From Pseudomonadota bacterium (GTDB lineage Bacteria; Pseudomonadota; Alphaproteobacteria; Rhizobiales; Xanthobacteraceae), in NCBI GenBank assembly GCA_018242205.1, contig JAFECJ010000017.1, forward strand, positions 1-64,000: DNA of 64,000 bases, in the 5' to 3' direction. A program made the translations under genes and the position numbers. Shown here piece after piece: positions 32,936 through 44,085 of this stretch. The first letter of the stretch is position 1; the number at the start of each line of letters is the position of its first letter. Below the pieces are notes generated by a model, which ran no database searches, was not told the origin of the DNA, and saw nothing but the letters and a program-made list of their open reading frames with translations.

Positions 32936-33946
32936 ATGGCCGACCGCGACGATTCCAGCCCGAGGTTTGATCCCAAGTTCGACGCCAAGGGTGACAATCA
33001 GAGCGCCGCGCCGCCGACGCCGTCGGACGTGACGCCCGACAGCGCGACGGCCAAAGCGAGCGCCGCGAACGGATTGCCGCATATCGAGTCGCCTTCGGTT
33101 TCGCCGGCGATCTCCGAGGCGGTCGCGATCGAAGAAGAAGCGATCGAACCCCGGCCCGAACCCGAAGTCGAAGCCGCCGATCGCGCGAATTCGCGCACGC
33201 CGCTGCGCGCGCTGGTGCCGATCGCAAGACCGGATTTCGCCAGCGAGGCGCCGTTCGAACCGCTTGAGATTGAAGACAAGCCGCCGCGCTTCGCCTTGAA
33301 GCCGCGGCACTGGCGCGCGATGCGGCTCGCCGCATCGGTTGCCATCGGCGCCGCGTTCGGCGCCATCGTCGGAGCCTACGCAACCGGTGGCCTGGCCGGC
33401 AAACCGCAGGTCAATGCCGCCGCGCAGGAAGAAAACAAGGCCGTGCAGCAATCCGTGGCCAAGCTCGCCAGGGAAGTGACGACGCTGAAGGCCAATCTCG
33501 ACGCGGCCAACAAGCGCGCGCAGGTCCAGACTGCGAGCCTGGAGAAGAAGCTGCACGAGCAGGTCAACGATCGGCTGAAGAAAGACGCGGCCGACATCAC
33601 CGGCTCGATCTCCGCGCCGCAGACGACGATGCCGGCTCAGCCCGCGCCGGCCTTCGCCGATGTGCCGACACCGCGGCCGGCGCCGCGTGTAGCCATGGCA
33701 ACAAGCGTTCCGGCATCGAGCCAACCGGCGCATCCGCCGCTGGTCAGGGATTGGTCGATCCGCGGCGCCTCGAACGGCTACATCTACGTTCAGGGCCGGG
33801 ACGGCGATATCTATCAGATCGTGCCCGGCGCGCCGCTGCCGGGGCTCGGTCCGGTCGAGTCGATCCGTCGCATGGACGGCCGTTGGGTGGTCAAGACGCC
33901 GAAGGGGATCATCGTATCGATGCGCGACCGGCGCTACTTCGAGTAA
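32936..33946 (+). CDS. Hypothetical bitopic membrane protein with coiled coil
   Basis: 336 residues from the ATG at 32936. A Pro/Ala/Glu-rich disordered cytoplasmic N-terminus (1-125) precedes one membrane helix (about 130-153, AMRLAASVAIGAAFGAIVGAYA), a coiled coil (about 160-222, many Lys/Glu/Gln heptads), a Pro-rich linker, and a conserved-looking C-terminal domain (about 265-336, DWSIRGASNGYIYVQGRDGDIYQIVPG...). No family recognised. The topology suggests a periplasmic domain tethered to the inner membrane. Confidence 0.85.
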   Translation: MADRDDSSPRFDPKFDAKGDNQSAAPPTPSDVTPDSATAKASAANGLPHIESPSVSPAISEAVAIEEEAIEPRPEPEVEAADRANSRTPLRALVPIARPDFASEAPFEPLEIEDKPPRFALKPRHWRAMRLAASVAIGAAFGAIVGAYATGGLAGKPQVNAAAQEENKAVQQSVAKLAREVTTLKANLDAANKRAQVQTASLEKKLHEQVNDRLKKDAADITGSISAPQTTMPAQPAPAFADVPTPRPAPRVAMATSVPASSQPAHPPLVRDWSIRGASNGYIYVQGRDGDIYQIVPGAPLPGLGPVESIRRMDGRWVVKTPKGIIVSMRDRRYFE

Positions 33947-33972
33947 TGCCCGGCTCGCAAATGGGTTCATGG

Positions 33973-34002
33973 GCGGCGCCGGTCCGGCGCCGCTTTCATT
34001 TT
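33973..34002 (+). terminator. Intrinsic terminator after the 336-aa gene
   Basis: GCGGCGCCG-GTC-CGGCGCCGC followed by TTTCATTTT on the plus strand. Confidence 0.85.
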
Positions 34003-34074
34003 GGCGTGAGGCCATAGCCGACCTCTCTATTCCATGTCAGATTGATGCCGCCGGAAGAATGCGGGTGGTGTGAC

Positions 34075-34923
34075 ATGGTCTGCACGACTCTCAGGATTGT
34101 GCTCACGGCTGCGGCCCTGGCGTTGGTTCCGCTGTCGCAAGCGGCAGCCCAGGGCGCCGCGCCGGCCAAGCCAGATATCAAGCCCGAGATGCGCGAGGCA
34201 TGCCCGGGCTTGGTCGCGCAGCGCTCGCCCTTGTTCCAACCCGTGTCGCTGCGGCTCGCCGCGCTCAATGCCGATCAGATGCGGCTCACTTATGTCGGGC
34301 ACGCGACCTTCCTTCTGGAAAGTCCGCAGCTCGTCCGCATCGCCACCGATTATAACGATTATGTCAGGCCGCTGGTGACGCCCGATATCGTCACGATGAA
34401 TCACGCGCACTCAACGCACTTTACGTCGCATCCCGATCCGGGCATCGCCCATGTGCTGCGCGGCTGGGCCGACGACGAAAAGCCGGCGCGCATCGATCTG
34501 ACCTACAAGGACGTCCGTGTCCGCAACGTGCCGACCAACATCCGCACCTTCGGCGGCTCCGTCGAGCGGCACGGCAACTCGATCTTCATTTTCGAGATCG
34601 CCAGCCTGTGCATCGCGCATCTCGGCCACCTGCACGGCACGCTCACGCAGCAGCAGCTCGACGAGATGGGACGCGTCGATGTCGTCATGGTGCCGGTCGA
34701 TGGCAGCTACACGCTCGATCTCGATGGCATGATTGAAGTGCTGCACGCGCTGAAGGCGCCGCTACTGATACCGATGCACTACTTCAATCAATATTCGCTC
34801 GACCGCTTCCTGCAGCGCATGAAGGGGGAATGGGACATCGAGACGCTCGATGTGCCTTCGGTCGTCTTGTCCAAGGCGACGCTGCCGGTGAAACCCAAAG
34901 TCCTTGTGCTGCCGGGTCATTAG
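34075..34923 (+). CDS. Exported metallo-beta-lactamase-fold hydrolase with non-canonical ligands
   Basis: 282 residues from the ATG at 34075. A signal peptide (MVCTTLRIVLTAAALALVPL, cleavage near SQAAAQ) directs it to the periplasm. The core resembles UlaG/RNase-Z-like MBL proteins: LTYVGHATFLLES, then NHAHSTHFTSHPD, IAHLGHLHG and LLIPMHYF. The usual HxHxDH is HAHSTH (Thr at 114), and the HLGD aspartate is His185, so both Asp metal ligands are replaced while H110, H112, H115, H182 and H235 remain. Metal set and activity are therefore uncertain. An upstream ATG at 34045 is possible. Confidence 0.87.
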   Translation: MVCTTLRIVLTAAALALVPLSQAAAQGAAPAKPDIKPEMREACPGLVAQRSPLFQPVSLRLAALNADQMRLTYVGHATFLLESPQLVRIATDYNDYVRPLVTPDIVTMNHAHSTHFTSHPDPGIAHVLRGWADDEKPARIDLTYKDVRVRNVPTNIRTFGGSVERHGNSIFIFEIASLCIAHLGHLHGTLTQQQLDEMGRVDVVMVPVDGSYTLDLDGMIEVLHALKAPLLIPMHYFNQYSLDRFLQRMKGEWDIETLDVPSVVLSKATLPVKPKVLVLPGH

Positions 34924-34956
34924 AGGTATTCCGGCCCGGCTCCCCACGACAGGCTT

Positions 34957-34972
34957 TGTGATATGCATCACA
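34957..34972. promoter_or_regulatory. CRP-type site (TGTGATATGCATCACA)
   Basis: Another match to TGTGA-N6-TCACA in this window, with 6-bp arms TGTGAT/ATCACA. It lies in the gap after the MBL gene and 139 bp before the gene at 35111, so it could regulate that gene. Confidence 0.6.
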
Positions 34973-35033
34973 GCAGTACAGTGCTTGCCGGCTAAATTTT
35001 ATCAGAAATGCTATTTATCAACCGGTTGGCTTG

Positions 35034-35057
35034 ACCTAAGGGAACTAATGCTTAGGT
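35034..35057 (+). promoter_or_regulatory. Short inverted repeat before the gene at 35111
   Basis: ACCTAAG, 10 bp, CTTAGGT: perfect 7-bp arms. Together with the CRP-type site it suggests a regulated promoter region of 187 bp. No regulator can be named. Confidence 0.4.
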
Positions 35058-35110
35058 AGCAAGTTCTCGCGGCGGTTTCGCCAATCGGTGATGCGTAAGG
35101 ATTTCTTGCT

Positions 35111-35479
35111 ATGGTACAGACTTGGAGTGCGTGGAAGCGCTTTCCCGATGCGCACAGCGGCGGTGTTGTTGAAGCGCCGATCGGCCCGGGAGTCTACGAA
35201 GTGCGCCACACGATGACCGGGCAGGTTGTTGCGTTCGGTCCCGCCCGCAACGTCGCCAACGCGATTTCCGAACTCAAGGTCAATGGTGGCGCGAGCCCGC
35301 TGGCGCGCCTGTTCGGCAAGCAGCCGCTGGTGTCGGCCGTCAACGATCTCGAATATCGCACCTATGCCACCGCAAGCCGCGCCGAGGCCAAGACCGCGGC
35401 GAGCCGCTTCCAGGGCCTGCGCCAGAGCGCTTGGCGCCGCCGTCTCGACCAGGGCTTCAGCGCGCGCAAGGTCGTCTGA
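35111..35479 (+). CDS. Conserved hypothetical protein, GIY-YIG-like N-terminus
   Basis: 122 residues. The segment GVYEVRHTMTGQVVAFGPARNVANAIS resembles the first strands of GIY-YIG domains, but the catalytic Arg/Glu of nucleases is not obvious, so nuclease function is not claimed. The C-terminus is rich in Arg and Ala. No signal peptide. It has its own terminator and an upstream CRP-type site, and stands alone between the MBL gene and the Rieske cassette. Confidence 0.75.
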   Translation: MVQTWSAWKRFPDAHSGGVVEAPIGPGVYEVRHTMTGQVVAFGPARNVANAISELKVNGGASPLARLFGKQPLVSAVNDLEYRTYATASRAEAKTAASRFQGLRQSAWRRRLDQGFSARKVV

Positions 35480-35501
35480 GCGACTTCGCCGATACGATTT
35501 T

Positions 35502-35529
35502 GCAAGGGCCGGCCCAGCGCCGGCCTTTT
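35502..35529 (+). terminator. Intrinsic terminator upstream of the Rieske cassette
   Basis: GGCCGGC-CCAGC-GCCGGCC with flanking A-T pairs and TTTT on the plus strand; it insulates the cassette from the gene at 35111. Confidence 0.82.
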
Positions 35530-35631
35530 GCATTTTGGCGCGCCTGTGCTCGAATAGGCCTCAAGCCGGGCGGACGGGGCGGCGCCAATGCGCGCCCCGA
35601 TCGCGCCACAAGAGCACCAGGGGAATTCGCC

Positions 35632-36945
35632 ATGCTGAGCGCGGAGCAGAACGATCTCATCACCCGTACCGGGCCGGGCACGCCGGCCGGCCGCCTGATG
35701 CGGCAGTACTGGCAGCCGGCGGCATTGGTCGACGAACTCAAGGGCAACCGTCCGATCAAGCCGGTGCGGCTGTTCGGCGAAGACCTCGTGATGTTCAAGG
35801 ACGACAAGGGACGCTATGGCCTGGTCGGCCGCCACTGCCCGCACCGCGGCACCGACCTTGCCTTCGGCCGGCTCGAGGACGGCGGCCTGCGCTGCGCCTT
35901 CCACGGCTGGCTGTTCGATGTCGACGGCAAGTGCCTCGAGACCCCGGCCGAGCCGGACGACAGCAATCTCTGCGCCAATATCCGGCAGAAGGCTTACCCG
36001 GTCGTCGAGAAGAGCGGCATCCTGTTCGCCTATCTGGGCGGCGGCGAGCCTCCGGCCTTCCCGCATTTCGATTGCTTCGTCGCGCCCGACAGTCACACTT
36101 TCGCATTCAAGGGCATGATCGACTGCAACTGGCTACAGTCGCTCGAGGTCGGCATCGATCCGGTGCACACTTCGTTCCTGCATCGATTCTTCCAGGACGA
36201 GGATCCGACCAAGGGCTATGGCAAGATGTTCCGCGACAACACCAAGGATGCGGACATGCCGATGACGCGGATCATGCGCGAGGTGACGCGGCCGCGCATC
36301 GAGGTGGACGAGACCGATTACGGCTTCCGCATCGTGACGCTACGGCAGATCAGCGACGCGTCGACCCATGTGCGCGTCACCAATCTCGTCTTCCCCAACG
36401 CCTTCATGATTCCGATGAGCCGCGAGATGACCATCTCGCAGTGGCATGTGCCGATCGACGACACCAAGCACTACTGGTACGCGATCTTCACCTCGTTCGA
36501 TAAGCCGGTGGACAAGGAGACGATGCGCAACCAGCGTCTCGAGCTCTATCAGTTGCCGGACTACATCCCGAACCGCAACAAGAGCAACGATTACGGTTTC
36601 GATCCGCACGAGCAGGCGCACGAGACCTATACCGGCATGGGCGCCGACATCAACGTGCACGATCAATGGGCCTGCGAGTCGATGGGCGAGATCCAGGATC
36701 GCACGCAGGAACATCTCGGCACGTCGGACAAGGCGATCATCGCCTACCGCAGGCTGCTGCGGCAGTCGCTGGAGAAATCCGGCAAAGGCGAGCGGCCGAT
36801 TTTGGTGGTCGACGAGAAGGAGGCCGCCGGCATCACCGGCCCGCTGGCGATCGACGGCATCGGCCCCCTTCATGACTGGAGGGCATATTACCGGCGCGCG
36901 GAAGCCGAGCGCCGCCAGGCCATGAGCTGGAAGGCGGGGCAGTAG
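35632..36945 (+). CDS. Rieske non-haem iron oxygenase, alpha subunit (phthalate-dioxygenase family)
   Basis: 437 residues from the ATG at 35632, with AGGGGA upstream. The Rieske 2Fe-2S ligands are C69, H71, C88, H91 (CPHRG...CAFHGW). The mononuclear iron site begins in SLEVGIDPVHTSFLHRFF (H179, H184), the pattern of one-component phthalate/3-chlorobenzoate-type oxygenases. Such enzymes hydroxylate or demethylate aromatic or amine substrates using a separate reductase, and none is encoded nearby. Downstream are a glutamine-synthetase-like gene (12 bp) and an alpha/beta hydrolase, suggesting one operon. Confidence 0.94.
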   Translation: MLSAEQNDLITRTGPGTPAGRLMRQYWQPAALVDELKGNRPIKPVRLFGEDLVMFKDDKGRYGLVGRHCPHRGTDLAFGRLEDGGLRCAFHGWLFDVDGKCLETPAEPDDSNLCANIRQKAYPVVEKSGILFAYLGGGEPPAFPHFDCFVAPDSHTFAFKGMIDCNWLQSLEVGIDPVHTSFLHRFFQDEDPTKGYGKMFRDNTKDADMPMTRIMREVTRPRIEVDETDYGFRIVTLRQISDASTHVRVTNLVFPNAFMIPMSREMTISQWHVPIDDTKHYWYAIFTSFDKPVDKETMRNQRLELYQLPDYIPNRNKSNDYGFDPHEQAHETYTGMGADINVHDQWACESMGEIQDRTQEHLGTSDKAIIAYRRLLRQSLEKSGKGERPILVVDEKEAAGITGPLAIDGIGPLHDWRAYYRRAEAERRQAMSWKAGQ

Positions 36946-36957
36946 AGCCGCTGATCC

Positions 36958-38439
36958 ATGCCCCCGCGTAAATCCGTCAAATCCGCCACCTCCTTCGTCG
37001 AGCGCCACGGCCTGTGGTCGGCGGCCCAGGCCAAAGCCGCGGCGGAGGTCGAGCGCGCCATCAAGGCCAACAAGCTCGAAGTCGTCCGTTTCTCTTTTGC
37101 CGATCAGCACGGCGTACTGCGCGGCAAGGCCTTGCTCGCTTCCGAGGTCGCGGGCGCGCTCCGCAACGGCGTCAACATGACTTCGACGCTGCTGGCCAAG
37201 GACACCTCGCACAGAAGCGTGTTCCCGGTGTTCACCGCCGGCGGCGGCCTCGGCATGGCGGAGATGCAGGGCGGCGCCGACTTCACCATGATCGCCGACC
37301 CGACGACGTTCCGCATCCTGCCGTGGACCAACAAAACGGGCTGGCTGCTGTGCGATATCTATTTCACCAACGGCAAGTCGGTGCCGTTCTCGACGCGGGC
37401 GATCTACCGCGACGCGCTGTCGACACTGGGCAAGGTCGGCTACGACTTCCTCGCCGGGCTGGAAGTCGAATTCCATCTGTTCCGCCTCGAGGATGCGAAA
37501 CTGGCGCCGGAAGCGGCGACATGGCCGCCGCAGGCGCCCGAGGTGAGCCTGCTCACGCAGGGCTATCAGTATCTCACCGAGTCGCGCTTCGACATGGTCG
37601 ATCCGGCCGTCGAGATCCTGCGCAAGGGCATCGAGGCGCTCGGCCTGCCGCTGCGCTCGGTCGAACTGGAGCTCGGGCCCAGCCAGATCGAGTTCACCTT
37701 CCGCCCGCAAATGGGTCTGGAGGCGGCGGATACGATGATCCTGTTCCGCGCGGCGGTGAAGCAGATCGCGCGGCGCAACGGCTATCTCGCCAGCTTCATG
37801 TGCCGGCCGGCCTTAGCCAATGTGATGTCGAGCGGTTGGCATCTGCATCAATCGCTGATCGAGCGCAAATCGAAGCGCAACGCCTTCGCCGATCCGGACG
37901 GCCTGTCGACACTCGGCCGGTATTATCTCGGCGGCGTGCTGGCGCATGCGCGCGCGGCGGCCGCCTTCACCACGCCGACAGTCAACGGTTACAAGCGCTA
38001 TCGACCTTATTCGCTGGCGCCAGATCGCGCCATCTGGGCGCGCGACAACCGCGGCGTGATGATGCGGCTGCTCGGCGAAGCCGGCGCGGCATCGACGCAT
38101 TTGGAAAACCGCGTCGGCGAGCCGGCGGCCAATCCCTATCTCTACATGGCATCGCAGATCTATTCCGGCCTCGACGGCATTGCGCGCAAGCTCGACCCCG
38201 GCGCCTCGGCCGATGCGCCCTACGAGACGGCCGCGGATTTGCTGCCGAAATCGCTTGGCGAAGCGGTGACGGCGCTGCGCGCCGATGAGGCGTTTCGGAC
38301 CGCCTTCGGTGCCGGCTTCATCGATTACTATGCCCACATCAAGGACGCCGAGCGCGAGCGTTTTGAGAAGGAAGAGCCGGCGCAGGATCATTCAACCGTG
38401 ACCGCCTGGGAACAGCGCGAGTATCTCGACCTGTTCTGA
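36958..38439 (+). CDS. Glutamine-synthetase-family gamma-glutamyl-amine ligase
   Basis: 493 residues. The GS catalytic fold is present: metal-ligand motifs LEVEFHLF (E169), VELELGPSQIEF (E236, E245) and SGWHLHQSL (H295), then NGYKRYRPYSLAP, R362/R365 in ARDNRG and HLENRVGEPAANPYL (E383, R385). It lacks the adenylylation loop of housekeeping GS. Family members such as GlnA3, PuuA and aniline TdnQ/AtdA1 ligate glutamate to amines. Its position 12 bp after a Rieske oxygenase mirrors aniline operons. Substrate inferred only. Confidence 0.92.
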   Translation: MPPRKSVKSATSFVERHGLWSAAQAKAAAEVERAIKANKLEVVRFSFADQHGVLRGKALLASEVAGALRNGVNMTSTLLAKDTSHRSVFPVFTAGGGLGMAEMQGGADFTMIADPTTFRILPWTNKTGWLLCDIYFTNGKSVPFSTRAIYRDALSTLGKVGYDFLAGLEVEFHLFRLEDAKLAPEAATWPPQAPEVSLLTQGYQYLTESRFDMVDPAVEILRKGIEALGLPLRSVELELGPSQIEFTFRPQMGLEAADTMILFRAAVKQIARRNGYLASFMCRPALANVMSSGWHLHQSLIERKSKRNAFADPDGLSTLGRYYLGGVLAHARAAAAFTTPTVNGYKRYRPYSLAPDRAIWARDNRGVMMRLLGEAGAASTHLENRVGEPAANPYLYMASQIYSGLDGIARKLDPGASADAPYETAADLLPKSLGEAVTALRADEAFRTAFGAGFIDYYAHIKDAERERFEKEEPAQDHSTVTAWEQREYLDLF

Positions 38440-38481
38440 AGACCTGCCGGCGCATGCAAACGATTAAACAGGAAACTGGAA

Positions 38482-39369
38482 ATGCCCTTCGTCACAACGC
38501 CCGATAACGTCAAACTCTATTACGAGGAGACCGGGCAGGGCACGCCGATCGTATTCGTGCACGAATTCGCTTCCGATCACACCGGCTGGGAGCCGCAGAT
38601 GCGCGAGTTCGGCAAGCGGCATCGCTGCATCGCCTATGCGGCGCGCGGCTATACGCCGTCGGACGTGCCTGCGGGCGCCGAGAATTTCAGCTACCGCCAT
38701 GTCATGCGCGACTGCGTCGCGGTTCTCGATCAGCTCGGCATCGACAACGCGCATCTCGTCGGCCTGTCGATGGGCGGCTATACCTCGCTGCAGGTCGCGC
38801 TCCATTATCCGCAGCGCGTGCGCTCGATGGTGCTGGCCGGCACCGGTTCGGGCTCCGAGCGCTGGTACACGCAGGATTTCCACGTGCAGTCGCGCGCGCT
38901 TGGAGACGAGTTCGAGGCCAAGGGATCGGCCGCGGTCGCCGCGGCCTACAGCAAGACCGCGGCGCGCATACCGTTCGAGATCAAGGACCCGCGCGGTTAC
39001 GCCGAGTTCGTCGCGCGGCTCGCGACCCATGATGCGATGGGCTCGGCTGACACATCGCGCGGCTTCCAGGGCGCGCGGCCGTCGCTCTACGATTTCGAGA
39101 GCGAGATCCGCCGGCTCGCGACGCCGGCGCTGATCGTGGTCGGCGACGAGGATGACCGCTGCGTCGAGCCAAGTCTGTTTCTCAAGGATGCGCTGCCGGC
39201 GTCGGGCCTCGTGGTGATGCCGAAGACCGGTCACGCGGTGAATCTCGAGGAGCCGGATCTCTTCAACGCCGCTGTCGGTGATTTTCTCGCCCGCGTCGAA
39301 GCCGGCCGCTGGACGGCGCGCGATCCGCGCACGCGCGGCGCGCGACCGTTCAAACCGGCGCTCGACTGA
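38482..39369 (+). CDS. Alpha/beta-fold hydrolase
   Basis: 295 residues. Nucleophile elbow GLSMGGY (S96), oxyanion block VFVHEFASDHTGW, acid in GDEDDRC and His in TGHAVNLEEP: a complete catalytic triad. Close to esterases and C-C or amide hydrolases of catabolic operons. It lies 42 bp after the GS-like gene on the same strand. It may cleave a gamma-glutamyl or ring-cleavage product, an inference from context. The C-terminal 30 residues are basic and variable. Confidence 0.93.
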   Translation: MPFVTTPDNVKLYYEETGQGTPIVFVHEFASDHTGWEPQMREFGKRHRCIAYAARGYTPSDVPAGAENFSYRHVMRDCVAVLDQLGIDNAHLVGLSMGGYTSLQVALHYPQRVRSMVLAGTGSGSERWYTQDFHVQSRALGDEFEAKGSAAVAAAYSKTAARIPFEIKDPRGYAEFVARLATHDAMGSADTSRGFQGARPSLYDFESEIRRLATPALIVVGDEDDRCVEPSLFLKDALPASGLVVMPKTGHAVNLEEPDLFNAAVGDFLARVEAGRWTARDPRTRGARPFKPALD

Positions 39370-39432
39370 CGTTGGGGAACTTGGCAGGCTCGGTTCCGTT
39401 ATTACGACAGCGATAAGAACGGGGTTGTCGTC

Positions 39433-39609
39433 ATGCTGAAATGGGCTTTTGTTTTTCTGCTGATCGCCATCGTTGCTGGCATTTTCGGCTTCTCCGGCAT
39501 ATCGGAGGCGTCCGCCACCATCGCGCAATGGCTGTTCGGCATCTTCGTGGTGCTGTTCATCGGCGCCATCGTCATCGGTCTCGCGATCGGCTCCAAACTA
39601 ATGTCCTGA
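39433..39609 (+). CDS. DUF1328 small membrane protein
   Basis: 58 residues: MLKWAFVFLLIAIVAGIFGF, then a GISEASATIAQ linker and a second helix FVVLFIGAIVIGLAIG. Two hydrophobic helices and the conserved ending match the DUF1328 (YtjA-like) family of stress-associated membrane proteins. The start at 39433 is 63 bp past the hydrolase. Function unknown. Confidence 0.85.
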   Translation: MLKWAFVFLLIAIVAGIFGFSGISEASATIAQWLFGIFVVLFIGAIVIGLAIGSKLMS

Positions 39610-39687
39610 GCCCGCGCGGACACCGTCGGTCAACTGACAAATTGTTTATTATCAATGGGTTGGCGATTGCAGAAGGCAGTCGCCACG

Positions 39688-39716
39688 TTGGTTAATATTT
39701 TGCTAAAATTTATATA
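39688..39716 (+). promoter_or_regulatory. Predicted promoter of the Tyr/Arg-rich secreted protein gene
   Basis: TTGGTT, exactly 17 bp, TATATA in an AT-rich stretch, 44 bp before the ATG at 39760; a strong AGGAGGA ribosome-binding site follows. Confidence 0.6.
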
Positions 39717-39759
39717 ACCGGCGGTATTTCAGCCGCTTGTGCGAGTAGGAGGACTGATC

Positions 39760-40221
39760 ATGCGTCGGCTTCTCTTGACGAGTCTCGGTCTCTTGGTTGC
39801 CGGAACCGCTTTTCTCGCCGCACCGAAAAACGTGACCGCGGGTGAATATTACGAGGGCGGATACGTCACGCGCGGTGTGGTCTCGTATTCCTCGAGCTGT
39901 TGCTACCGGAAAGTCGTGCGCTATGTGCGCACGGTGCGCTACGTGCGCGTCCGCGACAGAGTCTATGGCGGCACCTACGCGCCGCCTTATCGCAACTCCT
40001 ATTACGGTACGCCGTATCGCACCGTGTACTATGGCGAACCCTATCGCGGGCCGCACTATTACGAGCAGCCCTATCGCTACGTTGGCGCCGAGTACGACGG
40101 CTACAGCACCGCCCGCGTCGGCTATCGCGTGCGCTACGGCGAAAACTGCACGGTTCGTCGAGTCCGCGTCGCCGACGGTTACGGCGGCTGGGTCTGGGCG
40201 ACATCGCGCCTCTGCTACTGA
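39760..40221 (+). CDS. Secreted Tyr/Arg/Gly-rich protein, hypothetical
   Basis: 153 residues from the ATG at 39760. A signal peptide (MRRLLLTSLGLLVAGTAFLA) is followed by a low-complexity middle with repeated PYR and YYG units (YRNSYYGTPYRTVYYGEPYR), two adjacent Cys near residue 47 (SSSCCYRK), and a C-terminal ENCTVRRVRVADGYGGWVWA with further Cys. It resembles small secreted proteins of Rhizobiales of unknown role. Cysteines suggest disulfides outside the cytoplasm. Confidence 0.85.
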   Translation: MRRLLLTSLGLLVAGTAFLAAPKNVTAGEYYEGGYVTRGVVSYSSSCCYRKVVRYVRTVRYVRVRDRVYGGTYAPPYRNSYYGTPYRTVYYGEPYRGPHYYEQPYRYVGAEYDGYSTARVGYRVRYGENCTVRRVRVADGYGGWVWATSRLCY

Positions 40222-40375
40222 GCCGGATACGCGCGGCTGAAAGAATCAGTCCGGCGCGGCGGCTCCGTGTCGGGCTTTAATTTTCTTTTGGCTGCCGCGG
40301 TCGGACGTCGCCGCTGCAGAATGCCGGCGAGCCGTGACCGCTAGAGAGTCCGCCATGTGCGCTGGAGCGCCAATC

Positions 40376-41290
40376 ATGGTGTCGCGACTTGTATGGCTCT
40401 GTCTGTTCGTTGTGCTGCAAATGATGGCAGCGGAGCCGGGGCGCGCCGGCGCGGCCGCGACCGATCTGCTAGCCGCCGCGACACGTGCTGACGATCTGAA
40501 ATTTTCCACTGAAGCGACGGCTCTGTCCGTGATCAATCCGCGCATGGGTCTCTACAGGCCGCCCGGCGACGGCCCATTCCCAGCTATTGTGCTGGCGCCA
40601 CATTGCAATGGTCTTGGTTCGCTCAGCGGGTACCCGAATTTGTCGATCGGGCGCTGGGGCAAGGAGTTGCTCGATCGTGGCTACGTTGTCTTGCTGATCG
40701 ATTCGCAAGGCGCGCGCGGCGTCGATTCCACTTGCATGGAGCCGAGAGCCGCCGTCTATCACCTTCGTGGCGCGCTCGACGTCCTGCAGGCTTCGGACTT
40801 TCTGCGCACGCTCGATTACGTCGACAAACGCCGTATTGCGGTCGTCGGCTTCTCGTGGGGCGCGATGGCGGGTCTGCTGGCTGCCAGCCGGTTCGATCGG
40901 ACCGCGCTCAAGGCCGGCACGGGATTCGCCGCTTTTGTTGCGATCTATCCCTTGTGCGTCACATTCGTTGTACCGCAAGGGCGCCCCTACGATATCGTCA
41001 ATCGCGACATCGACCGGCCGGGTCTCGTGCTCATGGGCGGCGAGGATGCCGAAGCGCCGGCGAACCTGTGTGTGTCAAAACTTCAGGCGGCCGCATCGCA
41101 GGGCGCCCCCGTGGAATGGCATGTTTTCCCGCACGCCACCCATTGCTGGGACTGCGCGCATCTCGACGGCTATTCGAAGGTCGATTTCCGCGGCAGCCGC
41201 GTCGAGTATCGATTTGACGCCGACGTTACCGCGGACACGAAACGCCGCATCTTTGCCTTTCTCGACAAAGTATGGGCGAGCGGAAAATGA
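40376..41290 (+). CDS. Exported dienelactone-hydrolase-family protein
   Basis: 304 residues from the ATG at 40376, chosen for a GGAG site and a clean signal peptide (MVSRLVWLCLFVVLQMM, cleavage near GRAGAAA). Alpha/beta fold with GFSWGAM (nucleophile Ser), Asp in GGEDAEAP and His in PHATHCWD. Several Cys suggest periplasmic disulfides. Substrate unknown. An earlier in-frame ATG at 40355 cannot be excluded. It converges on gyrB. Confidence 0.87.
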   Translation: MVSRLVWLCLFVVLQMMAAEPGRAGAAATDLLAAATRADDLKFSTEATALSVINPRMGLYRPPGDGPFPAIVLAPHCNGLGSLSGYPNLSIGRWGKELLDRGYVVLLIDSQGARGVDSTCMEPRAAVYHLRGALDVLQASDFLRTLDYVDKRRIAVVGFSWGAMAGLLAASRFDRTALKAGTGFAAFVAIYPLCVTFVVPQGRPYDIVNRDIDRPGLVLMGGEDAEAPANLCVSKLQAAASQGAPVEWHVFPHATHCWDCAHLDGYSKVDFRGSRVEYRFDADVTADTKRRIFAFLDKVWASGK

Positions 41291-41305
41291 GCGGCCGATG
41301 CCGCC

Positions 41306-44085
<2,780 letters not shown>

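Noticed and set aside
31754..34015. A 753-codon minus-strand open frame
   Set aside because: Antisense to the PfkB kinase and the coiled-coil membrane protein genes; Arg-rich with no recognisable motif.
35111..35479. Annotation as a GIY-YIG nuclease
   Set aside because: Only the first strands resemble the domain; catalytic residues are not evident.
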